Below, piece after piece: positions 1 through 6,629 of a DNA stretch of 27,267 bases (positions are counted from its first letter, which is position 1; every line of letters starts with the position of its first letter). Under the pieces are notes generated by a model. It saw only the letters and a list, made by a program, of their open reading frames with translations, had not been told where the DNA came from and ran no database searches. Both the position numbers and the translations under genes were made by a program. The DNA comes from JAJFFW01 sp038531315 (GTDB lineage: Bacteria; Pseudomonadota; Alphaproteobacteria; Caulobacterales; Parvularculaceae): NCBI GenBank assembly GCA_038531315.1, contig JBCBBT010000046.1:1-27267 (forward strand), in the 5' to 3' direction.

Positions 1-252
1 CGTCGCGCATAGCGGGGAGCCGTGTTTGCGCCCAGCGCAGATGTCGCGCCGGCTCGCCCCCCCGTGCGCGCGCCGGACGCCGTCCGGGGGCCGTCGACGA
101 GAACCCGATACGCCAAACAGATGCGGACAAATTAATGGCCGACACGCCAAAGCGCAGGCGGACAACAAGGCAAAAGAGAAGACACAAGCCCGGATAGAAG
201 AGAAGGCGCTTAAAAAAACGCAGGCCTTGCGCCTGCGGTTTTCAATCGCTCA
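1..252. other. Contig end with no clear gene
   Basis: This stretch lies left of the scaffold gap. One plus-strand frame is open from the left edge to a TAG at 195-197 and ends in a very basic tail (KRRRTTRQKRRHKPG). It could be the C-terminus of a truncated protein, but I do not recognise it and the composition gives little support. The sequence from about 135 to 200 is A-rich compared with the GC-rich left part. A terminator hairpin follows at 212-242. Confidence 0.3.
212..242 (-). terminator. Rho-independent terminator (minus strand, possibly both directions)
   Basis: A perfect 7-bp stem CGCAGGC (219-225) / GCCTGCG (231-237) encloses a 5-nt loop. Read on the minus strand it is followed by seven T residues (218 down to 212), the classic intrinsic terminator form. 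It lies downstream of the LysM lipoprotein gene. On the plus strand it is followed by a weaker GTTTT run, so it may also end a plus-strand transcript coming from the left. The scaffold gap lies between this hairpin and the LysM gene, so their true distance is uncertain. Confidence 0.75.
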
Positions 253-262
253 NNNNNNNNNN
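253..262. other. Assembly gap (10 N)
   Basis: Ten consecutive Ns, a common convention for a scaffold join of unknown length. The gap sits a few bases from a five-copy tandem repeat, which is a plausible reason for the assembly break. Sequence left of it may not be truly adjacent at base level. Confidence 0.95.
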
Positions 263-268
263 AACATG

Positions 269-345
269 GGCCGGTCAAAAGATTGGCCATTCAAAGATTG
301 GCCATTCAAAGATTAGCCGGTCAAAAATTCGCTGGTCAAAAAATT
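269..345. repeat. Tandem repeat, five units of 15-16 bp
   Basis: Units run 269-284, 285-299, 300-314, 315-329 and 330-345. Units 2 and 3 are identical (GGCCATTCAAAGATT). Units 1, 4 and 5 are diverged (GGCCGGTCAAAAGATT, AGCCGGTCAAAAATT, CGCTGGTCAAAAAATT). The array is intergenic, between the gap and the 3' end of the LysM gene. An open frame crossing it is only an effect of the repeat. Confidence 0.9.
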
Positions 346-397
346 GGCGCGCCGCAGCGCGCACACTTTTTATAGGGGGCGCGCTTATCGCCCGGGC

Positions 398-429
398 TCT
401 ATTCGTCCAAAATTCTATTCGCCCAAAAC
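398..429. repeat. Tandem duplication, two 16-bp units over the LysM gene stop
   Basis: TCTATTCGTCCAAAAT (398-413) is followed by TCTATTCGCCCAAAAC (414-429), two mismatches in 16. The right copy contains the last codons and TAG stop of the minus-strand LysM gene. The left copy is a downstream duplicate of that gene end. Confidence 0.85.
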
Positions 430-1464
430 GTTGACGCGCCTGCTGAAGACCGTGTCGCCGCCGTCAACCGCGGCGGCGAAAATAAGCCCGCCCTTATGGG
501 GCGTTTTGACCGCTCTGGCGTCGGCGTAAAGCTCGCCGGCGGCGTTGGTCACGAAGGCGCCGATATAGTCCATCTCGCGGCGATTGAGCCCGCGATAGAG
601 CCGCACTTCCGTTGACGGCGGCAGGCCGGCGGCGGCGATCTTGATCCGCTCTCCGACCCGCGCGGCGCGTTTGTCGACCTCAAGAATAGGCGCCAGCGAC
701 GCCGAGGTATGGACGCCGGGCGCTTTCGCGCCGACCGGTTGCTTCTTCGCCGCCGCATTCACGACAGGGATCGAGACGAGCGCACCGATCGGCAGCGCGC
801 GCCAGTCCGTGCCCGGATTGATGTTCGCGATTGTCGCGGCGGAAACGCTGTGGCGCTGCGCGATCTCGCTCAGCGTGTCGCCCGGCTGCACCCGATAGGC
901 TTTGACCTTCGTCGCCGAAACCGCGTTGAGCGGGCCGCCCAGCGGGTTCAGCGGCAGGCTATCGACCCCCTGTCCGTTGCGCAGACCGTCAAGGTCGAAA
1001 ACGCCCGTATGGGGGATCGACAGGATATCGCCGGCGCTCACCAGCTTCGTCGGGCCGAGCCCGGGATTGAAGTCGCCAAGCTCAAACACCGAGACGTCGC
1101 AGAAATCTGCGATATCCCACAACGTCTCGCCGGCGTTCGCGACAACGCGCGCTTCGCAGTCGCCGTCCAGCGCCTCGGCCTGTTGGCCGCGATAAAGCTC
1201 ATGGGCGAGCCGCGCGCCCGCAACCCCGCTGTAAGACGCCCGCCAGATTTCGCGAGACTCCTCCAGCGTGCGGTCGTGGTGAAAGACCGTATCGACCTGT
1301 CCGCCCTTGAAGACCCTGTCGCCGGGCCCGTAGCGCGGGTCGTCGGTCACGTAATCGCCGGCGCGCGCCGTTCGATCCTCAATCCCGGTCGCGCAACCCG
1401 CCAGAGCCCCCGTCAGGGCCGCGGCGGACGCCAGGAACACAGCTTTTAAGATATTGTTTTTCAT
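415..1464 (-). CDS. LysM-domain lipoprotein
   Basis: The 349-residue protein is probably an envelope lipoprotein that binds peptidoglycan. It begins with a basic n-region and hydrophobic stretch ending in the lipobox LAGC (Cys24, predicted lipidation site). Two LysM domains are visible at about 105-151 (GETLWDIADFCDVS, ending ILSIP) and 188-233 (PGDTLSEIAQRHSVS, ending LVSIP). The C-terminal 100 residues look like a beta-rich extracellular domain I do not recognise. The ATG at 1464 is preferred over the ATG seven codons upstream because GAGGGG sits just before it. No catalytic domain is visible, so a binding or scaffolding role is inferred. Its stop codon is in a 16-bp tandem duplication. It is divergent from the hydrolase at 1611, sharing a 146-bp upstream region. 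Confidence 0.85.
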   Translation of the reverse strand: MKNNILKAVFLASAAALTGALAGCATGIEDRTARAGDYVTDDPRYGPGDRVFKGGQVDTVFHHDRTLEESREIWRASYSGVAGARLAHELYRGQQAEALDGDCEARVVANAGETLWDIADFCDVSVFELGDFNPGLGPTKLVSAGDILSIPHTGVFDLDGLRNGQGVDSLPLNPLGGPLNAVSATKVKAYRVQPGDTLSEIAQRHSVSAATIANINPGTDWRALPIGALVSIPVVNAAAKKQPVGAKAPGVHTSASLAPILEVDKRAARVGERIKIAAAGLPPSTEVRLYRGLNRREMDYIGAFVTNAAGELYADARAVKTPHKGGLIFAAAVDGGDTVFSRRVNVLGE

Positions 1465-1610
1465 CACCAAATCCCCCTCGATCATGAGGCGACACCAATC
1501 CCGTTAACCACTGTAGCTATTTTGCGCGATGATTGCCAGAAAGCGACTGACGGGCGCGGTGCGGGCTGATACCGTAGGCGCTTGCTCGCGGCGATATGAG
1601 GGGTTTTGCA

Positions 1611-3791
1611 ATGGCGAATTTGGTCCGGATTTTGGCGGTGTTGGCGGTGACGGCCGGGTTGCTCGCGCCGAGCGCAGCCTTGGCGCAGGAAGCCGATGCG
1701 CAACCGGCCGCCGCCGCGGCCGACAGCGCAGCGGCGGCGATCGGCGAGATTTCGCCGACGCAAACGCAGGAGGCCGCAACCGCAGACGATGCGACCGCAG
1801 ACGATGTCAGCCTCGCCCCTGATCTTTTTGAGCGCGACACCTTCAAGCTGACGCCGATTGTCTGTCCGTTTAAAAGCGACATTAAATATGACCCCGAACA
1901 TGTCTCCTGCGGCCTTCTTGAAGTGCCGGAAAACCGCGAGAAATCGCGCGGGCGCACGCTCCAGCTTCATTATGTGAAATTGCATGCGCGCGAACCCGAC
2001 GATTGGGATGCGGAAGAAAAAGGCGCCTGGGAAAAACGCGACGACGCCGTTATCTATCTGACCGGCGGGCCCGGCGCGCGCGTGACGGGGTATGTGCCGC
2101 GCTTTGTCAAACATGGCCTGCGCGATGTGCGCGACATGTATATCCTTGAACAGCGCGGCATCGGCACATCGCAGGATTTCTGTCCGATCTACGGCCTGGT
2201 CGACCCGGCGGCGGCGAACAAGCCGTCATTTCTGGAAGCCCAGCGCGCCGGCCTTGCGGCGATGGAGACGTGCTTCAAAAATGCAAAGGCCGCGCGCGTT
2301 GATTTGTCCGCCTACAACACAATCGAAAACGCCCGCGACGTCGAGGCGTTGCGACGCGCCCTTGGCTTTGAGCAGTGGAACGTCTGGGGCATTTCCTACG
2401 GCTCCATTCTCGGACAGGCCTATCTGAAACAGGACCCCGACGGCATCCGCTCTGCGGTGCTCGACGCGATTGTCCCTATTGATCCGGAAATCAATTTCCA
2501 GGGCATTGGCCGCCACTTTCAGCGCTCCCTCGATATCCTGAAAGAGGCGTGCGACGCGGACGCGACCTGCGCCAAGGCGCACCCCGATTTCATTGAGAAA
2601 TTAAAAGCCGCGATCCGGTCGGTGCAGGAGACGCCCATCGAGGTGGACGCGCTCGACCCGGAGTATTTCCCGAGCGGTAAGGCGTGGTTCTTCAACCAGG
2701 TCGTCGGCGGCGCCACTTTTGTTCAACTCTATGAGCAGAAAAACTACGGCGGGCTCCCGGCGTTCATGTCGGCCTTCGCCGATGCGACGCTGAACCGGGA
2801 CGAAAAAGTCTTTAAGCTGATGACCAGCGGCATGGGCCCCGGCGGCGGGTTCGGCATCAGCCAGGGCATGTATAACGCCATCGCCTGCAATGACGGCTGG
2901 GTCGAGGGCTACCGCGCCGCGTGGGAGAAAGACGCCGCGGATCACCCGGAATTGGGCGCGCTCAACGGCCTGCCCGCCCTCGCCGACGACGTTGTCGCGA
3001 TCTGCAAGCGCTACGGCATGAAGCCGCGCGACCCGGCGCAATATGCGCCCGTTGAGACGACGATCCCGACAATCGTCGCGGAAGGCGCCATGGACCCGAT
3101 CACGCCGCCGCCTTTCGCCAAGGCGATCATGCCCGGCTTTGTCAACGGCACCTATGTGGAGTTCGCCTTCGCCGGCCATGGCCCGACGCGCTCGGTCGAA
3201 TGCGCCGGCGATTTCCTGACGAAATTTTATGACGACCCGAACGCGGAAGTCGACATGACGTGTCCGGACAGTATGGAAGCGCCGAAATTCATCGGCGAGA
3301 TTTTGCCGACGCGGGCCCTCGCCAAACTTGGCATCATGGCGAGCGAAGATGAAAAGAAAGTCGCCGCACCCGCCGCATGGGCCGGCCTGTCGGCGATTGC
3401 GCTCCTGATCGGGTTCTTTGTTTACACCCTGTCGCCGATTGCGCGGCTGATCAACGGCAACAATGCGCTGCCGACCGGCGGCGCACGCCCGCTCGCCTGG
3501 GTGACGGCGCTCCTCGGCGTCGTCAGTCTCGGCGGGCTCGGCTACGCGGCGTATGCGACGTCGAAAGCGAGCCAGTTTCTGTTGCTGTTGGGCCTTGTCG
3601 GCGAGGCGCGGTATTTCGCCGGCGCGGGGATCGCAGCGGGGCTCACCGGCCTTGTGCTGCTCTGGCTTTCGCTCAGGGCCCGGATCAACGAGCCCCTGCC
3701 GATCGGCACGCTCCTCGGGCTGGTCCTGACAGCGTTCGGCGGCATCGGGCTCGCGTCGTTCCTGATCAAATATGGCGTGACGCCGTTCTGA
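1611..3791 (+). CDS. Secreted alpha/beta hydrolase (proline-iminopeptidase/TAP type) with C-terminal membrane domain
   Basis: This 726-residue protein is a serine hydrolase of the alpha/beta fold, probably releasing short peptides or amino acids outside the cytoplasm. A signal peptide ends near residue 26 (SAALAQ). The oxyanion-type motif GGPG is at 152-155. The nucleophile elbow GISYGS has Ser262, and likely partners are Asp495 (EGAMDP) and His523 (AGHGP), the layout of tripeptidyl-aminopeptidase-like members. Oddly, residues about 589-722 form roughly four hydrophobic segments, so the enzyme seems anchored by its C-terminus. The linker after the signal peptide contains a 15-bp tandem duplication (TADDA/TADDV, residues 57-66). 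The start is the ATG after GAGGGG; an ATG five codons upstream is in frame but overlaps that ribosome site. The exact substrate is unknown. Confidence 0.85.
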   Translation: MANLVRILAVLAVTAGLLAPSAALAQEADAQPAAAAADSAAAAIGEISPTQTQEAATADDATADDVSLAPDLFERDTFKLTPIVCPFKSDIKYDPEHVSCGLLEVPENREKSRGRTLQLHYVKLHAREPDDWDAEEKGAWEKRDDAVIYLTGGPGARVTGYVPRFVKHGLRDVRDMYILEQRGIGTSQDFCPIYGLVDPAAANKPSFLEAQRAGLAAMETCFKNAKAARVDLSAYNTIENARDVEALRRALGFEQWNVWGISYGSILGQAYLKQDPDGIRSAVLDAIVPIDPEINFQGIGRHFQRSLDILKEACDADATCAKAHPDFIEKLKAAIRSVQETPIEVDALDPEYFPSGKAWFFNQVVGGATFVQLYEQKNYGGLPAFMSAFADATLNRDEKVFKLMTSGMGPGGGFGISQGMYNAIACNDGWVEGYRAAWEKDAADHPELGALNGLPALADDVVAICKRYGMKPRDPAQYAPVETTIPTIVAEGAMDPITPPPFAKAIMPGFVNGTYVEFAFAGHGPTRSVECAGDFLTKFYDDPNAEVDMTCPDSMEAPKFIGEILPTRALAKLGIMASEDEKKVAAPAAWAGLSAIALLIGFFVYTLSPIARLINGNNALPTGGARPLAWVTALLGVVSLGGLGYAAYATSKASQFLLLLGLVGEARYFAGAGIAAGLTGLVLLWLSLRARINEPLPIGTLLGLVLTAFGGIGLASFLIKYGVTPF
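1779..1808. repeat. Tandem duplication, two 15-bp units inside the hydrolase gene
   Basis: ACCGCAGACGATGCG (1779-1793) is followed by ACCGCAGACGATGTC (1794-1808). It encodes TADDA-TADDV in the low-complexity linker between signal peptide and catalytic domain. Period 15 keeps the reading frame. Confidence 0.75.
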
Positions 3792-3818
3792 TCGGCGCCG
3801 CGGCGGCGCGCGCGCCCA

Positions 3819-3899
3819 AAGGAAACGCAAAGAAGGAAACGCAAAGAAGGAAACGCAAAGCCGGCACACTAAGCCGGCACACTAAGCCGGCCCGCAAAG
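3819..3899. repeat. Two adjoining tandem arrays (3 x 14 bp and 3 x 13 bp)
   Basis: Three identical copies of AAGGAAACGCAAAG occupy 3819-3832, 3833-3846 and 3847-3860. They run directly into CCGGCACACTAAG twice (3861-3873, 3874-3886) and a diverged third copy CCGGCCCGCAAAG (3887-3899). The last copy ends in CGCAAAG, like the first family, so the two arrays probably arose one inside or beside the other. The arrays are in the 3' intergenic region after the hydrolase and before its terminator. Confidence 0.9.
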
Positions 3900-3963
3900 C
3901 GGTCAGCCAAAGCAGCCCGGATAGTCAGCGGCCGCCGCCCCGCGTCCGCCAGAAATTAAAACC

Positions 3964-3984
3964 ACGCTGCGGCGGCGTTTTTTT
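3964..3984 (+). terminator. Rho-independent terminator after the hydrolase gene
   Basis: Stem ACGCTG (3964-3969) / CGGCGT (3973-3978) has six pairs, one of them G-T, around a CGG loop and is followed by seven Ts (3978-3984). It lies 170 bp after the hydrolase stop and before marC, so it probably separates the two. Confidence 0.65.
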
Positions 3985-4067
3985 ACGCTCCGCGCGCCCT
4001 CGCCGTCTTGCCAGCGCCCTGCGAAAGGTGCATAGCCGGCGAAACCTAACCAACCTTGTCTCCGGTC

Positions 4068-4712
4068 ATGCTCAGCGCTTTTCTCGCCACGTTCATCGCG
4101 GCTTTTGTCACTTTGTTCATTGTGATCGACCCGATCATGGTGACGCCGATTTTCGCCTCGCTCACGCGCGAAGACACCGCGCGCGAGCGGCGCAAGGTTG
4201 CGCTTGAAGCCGCATTTATCGCCGCGATCCTGCTGACGTTTTTCGGCCTCGCCGGCACGTTTATGCTGCATCATCTGGGGATCTCGATGGCGGCGTTCCG
4301 GACCGCCGGCGGGCTGTTGTTGTTCTTGATGGGCTTTCGGATGTTTTTCGAACCCGACGGCGAGATCGAAGCCAAAACGCCCGGGCCGAAAGCCTCGGCG
4401 CGCGAGAATATTGCGTTCTTCCCGCTAGCGATCCCGCTGATGTCGGGGCCCGGCGCGATCGCGACCGTCATGCTGCTGATGGGGCCGGACAAGTCGCCGC
4501 TCGAAAAAGGCGCCGCCCTCGCCGCCGTCTATGTGACGCTGCTTTCCGGCGTCTTCATCATGGTGTTTGGCGGCAAGCTCGCCGACGGGATGGGCCGTAC
4601 GGGGATGAATGTGGTCTCACGCCTCCTCGGGATGTTGCTGATGGCGCTATCGACGCAATACATCTTTGACGGTGTGCGCGAAGGCATCCTGGAGCGCGTC
4701 GCGGCGGGGTGA
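4068..4712 (+). CDS. MarC-family integral membrane protein
   Basis: The 214-residue protein is strongly hydrophobic, with about six membrane segments separated by short loops, which is the usual size and layout of the MarC (UPF0056) family. Family hallmarks are visible: IDPIMVTPIFASLT near the first helix and PLAIPLMSGPGAIATVML in the middle. The family is conserved in bacteria but its transport substrate or role is not established; the old link to multiple antibiotic resistance was not upheld. Start choice is uncertain. ATG at 4068 is taken, with an in-frame TTG at 4056 as the alternative, and neither has a good ribosome site. It stands alone between a terminator and a convergent block. Confidence 0.85.
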   Translation: MLSAFLATFIAAFVTLFIVIDPIMVTPIFASLTREDTARERRKVALEAAFIAAILLTFFGLAGTFMLHHLGISMAAFRTAGGLLLFLMGFRMFFEPDGEIEAKTPGPKASARENIAFFPLAIPLMSGPGAIATVMLLMGPDKSPLEKGAALAAVYVTLLSGVFIMVFGGKLADGMGRTGMNVVSRLLGMLLMALSTQYIFDGVREGILERVAAG

Positions 4713-4872
4713 GCACACCGCCCAAGCCTTCCAACCCCTCGCCGCCTCAAGCGCCCGCCAACTGCAAGACGCCCTTCCGGCGGGAGCCTTGTCGCACCCG
4801 CCGAAGGTCCAGAACGCATTGAATATAAACGCGAAAATCGCACATTGAGACGCCCCTCTCCTACGCTTTGTA

Positions 4873-4884
4873 GGAAACGTTTCC
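4873..4884. promoter_or_regulatory. Perfect 12-bp palindrome, operator-like
   Basis: GGAAACGTTTCC is a perfect inverted repeat with a central CG, the general shape of LacI/GalR-family operators. No gene start is nearby in either direction, so it may be an orphan site or chance. No regulator is visible in the window. Confidence 0.3.
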
Positions 4885-5093
4885 ACACCCCCTTTCGCCG
4901 GCCTTATGCTGTGCGCCGTCCTTTTTCGGGGCCAGGCCATGGCGACGTAGCGTATTGGCTCGCACCCCCCGCAAGAGGATGGCTGGGCGTTGCGGGGCGC
5001 ATTTCCTCGCGGCGCTGGTCGTTTGACATCGTGAATAGGTGTTGCCCGCGTCGGTCCGCGCCCACTTTTTGTGGTCTGTCCGGGAACGGAGAC

Positions 5094-5116
5094 AAATAAA
5101 ACGCCCGATGCGGGCG
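5094..5116 (-). terminator. Rho-independent terminator for the minus-strand block
   Basis: On the minus strand CGCCCG-CAT-CGGGCG forms a 6-bp GC stem followed by TTTTATTT. It lies about 120 nt past the dipeptidase stop and would end the transcript running from the genes to the right. Confidence 0.75.
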
Positions 5117-5235
5117 GCCGGCCATTTTATGCGCATGTCTGTTCGGAGCGCAGGGCTGGCCGCCCCGCCGGGCGCCGGCGCCCTGTTGCCTGACGGTATT
5201 TGCGCCCGGCCCCGCGCCCGCACTAGCGCTGGCGG

Positions 5236-6600
5236 TTATTCCTGTTCGATCACGAATTTGTCGCGGTCGGCGCGCGCGATTTTCTTGCCGGCTTTTTCCA
5301 CCGCATCCAGAACCCGCAGGAGATTGCCGCTCCAGATCTTGGCGATCTCGGCTTCGGTGTAGCCGCGGCGCAGCAATTCGCGCGTTACATTAACGGTCTG
5401 ACTGGCGTCTTCCCAGCCGACAATGCCGCCGCCGCCATCGAAATCGGAGGCGATGCCGACATGATCGAGGCCGGCGACTTTCACCGCGTGATCGATGTGA
5501 TCGACAAAGTCGGCGACGCTCGCCCGGGGCGCGATGTCCCAGCGCTCGTCAAGGCGGCGGCGATATTCCTCAAGCGTTGTTTGATTGGCTTTCGAGCGCG
5601 CCTCGCGGGTCGTCAGCTTCAGCTCTTTTTGAAGGTCGTCGACGAATTTTTGCTGCGCCTCGTTGAGCGGTTTTACATAAACATCGAGCGCCACGATCTG
5701 AACGACGCCGCCATTTCTGGCGAGCGCGCGCAATTGTTCGTCATCGAGATTGCGCGGGCTTTCGCCAAGCGCTTTGACCCCGGAATGCGAGGCGATGATC
5801 GGCGCGGCGGACATCTCCGCCGCCTGCAGCATGGTTTTTTTGCCGGCGTGGCTGACATCCACCATGACGCCGAGCCGGTTCAACTCTTTGATGAGCGCGC
5901 GGCCTTCGTCGGAGAGCCCGCCATGTTTTTCCGGCTCGTCGCCCGCCGCCTCATTGGGGTTCGATGAATCGCCGAACTGGTTGTGCCCGAAATGGGTGAT
6001 CCCGACGTAACGCACGCCATTGTCGCGCCACCATTCGGCCTGATGGCCGGTGGGACCGAGGGGGTAGGCGTTTTCCATGCCGATGAAAGCAACCTTGCGG
6101 CCGGATCGCGCAATCCGGCGCGCTTCGCGCACGCTGGTCGCCAGCCCGATGTCGTCCGGATACGCCTTAACCATCCGTGTAATGGCGCCGATGCGCTGAC
6201 GGGCGATATCCTGCGCGTTCGAGAAGCCTTCATTGGTGAGCGGGCCCTGCGGCGTGTACACAATGAAAAACGCCGCATCGAGACCGCCGGCGCGCATCTT
6301 CGGCAGGTCGACTTGCGCGCTGGTAAACCGGCCCGGGTCCATCTCGTGGGTCGCATAATTGAGCGGGATATCGACATGGGTGTCGAGCGTCATGACGCGC
6401 TGATGAATGGCGCGGGCGCGCTCTTCGGAAACCGCGCTGAGCCGATCGGCGTCCTGCGCGACGGCGAAGGTCGTCGCGGCGGCCCATGTCGCCGTGGTCG
6501 CAAGACAGATCAGCGAGCGTTTCATGTGTGGACGTTTCGTGAGCGGACTTTTCGCGAGCGCACTTTTCATGACCGAACGTCTCATGACCGAACCATTCAT
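5236..6600 (-). CDS. Secreted membrane dipeptidase (peptidase family M19)
   Basis: The 454-residue zinc dipeptidase of the renal-dipeptidase family hydrolyses dipeptides, probably in the periplasm. Expected metal-site residues are visible: His75-x-Asp77 (LDTHVD), Glu176 (GMENAYP), His251 (VSHAGKK), His272 (ASHSGVK) and Asp386 (IASDFDGGG). The C-terminal WSGNLLRVL is typical of the family. The start is ATG 6600 because AAGGAG lies seven nt upstream (6608-6613). The n-region before the signal peptide is long and made of five-residue repeats (SVMRR, SVMKS, ALAKS, PLTKR, PHMKR) produced by a 15-bp tandem repeat. Further in-frame ATGs occur at 6585, 6570 and 6525; the last (MKRSLICL) would give a normal signal peptide ending at FAVAQ. 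The gene lies 29 bp after hisS and is probably cotranscribed. Confidence 0.9.
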   Translation of the reverse strand: MNGSVMRRSVMKSALAKSPLTKRPHMKRSLICLATTATWAAATTFAVAQDADRLSAVSEERARAIHQRVMTLDTHVDIPLNYATHEMDPGRFTSAQVDLPKMRAGGLDAAFFIVYTPQGPLTNEGFSNAQDIARQRIGAITRMVKAYPDDIGLATSVREARRIARSGRKVAFIGMENAYPLGPTGHQAEWWRDNGVRYVGITHFGHNQFGDSSNPNEAAGDEPEKHGGLSDEGRALIKELNRLGVMVDVSHAGKKTMLQAAEMSAAPIIASHSGVKALGESPRNLDDEQLRALARNGGVVQIVALDVYVKPLNEAQQKFVDDLQKELKLTTREARSKANQTTLEEYRRRLDERWDIAPRASVADFVDHIDHAVKVAGLDHVGIASDFDGGGGIVGWEDASQTVNVTRELLRRGYTEAEIAKIWSGNLLRVLDAVEKAGKKIARADRDKFVIEQE

Positions 6601-6607
6601 TGGGTAG
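6518..6607. repeat. Tandem repeat, six 15-bp units over the dipeptidase start
   Basis: Units lie at 6518-6532, 6533-6547, 6548-6562, 6563-6577, 6578-6592 and 6593-6607, the last diverged. Examples are CGTTTCGTGAGCGGA, CTTTTCATGACCGAA and CGTCTCATGACCGAA. On the minus strand they encode the first residues of the dipeptidase and duplicate its ATG-AAA-CGC start region. All periods are exactly 15. Confidence 0.85.
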
Positions 6608-6629
6608 CTCCTTATTGCCGCGGCCGCCG

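Larger units (their letters stand above)
4713..5235. other. 523-bp intergenic region between convergent genes
   Basis: No convincing gene is present; open frames here lack ribosome sites and recognisable sequence. It holds a perfect 12-bp palindrome GGAAACGTTTCC (4873-4884) and a minus-strand terminator (5094-5116). G+C rises toward 5235. Confidence 0.6.

Noticed and set aside
26..316. Open frame crossing the N gap
   Set aside because: It runs through unknown bases and ends in the tandem repeat; the repeated WPFKD peptide is only the repeat translated.
269..345. Possible CRISPR array
   Set aside because: Units are only 15-16 bp and directly adjacent without spacers, and no cas gene is present.
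2601..3869. Long antisense open frame opposite the alpha/beta hydrolase
   Set aside because: Same codon-aligned antisense effect. The translation is Arg-rich and shows no recognisable family.
4845..5099. Plus-strand open frame between marC and the dipeptidase gene
   Set aside because: TTG start without a ribosome site, no recognisable sequence, and it overlaps the palindrome and terminator region.
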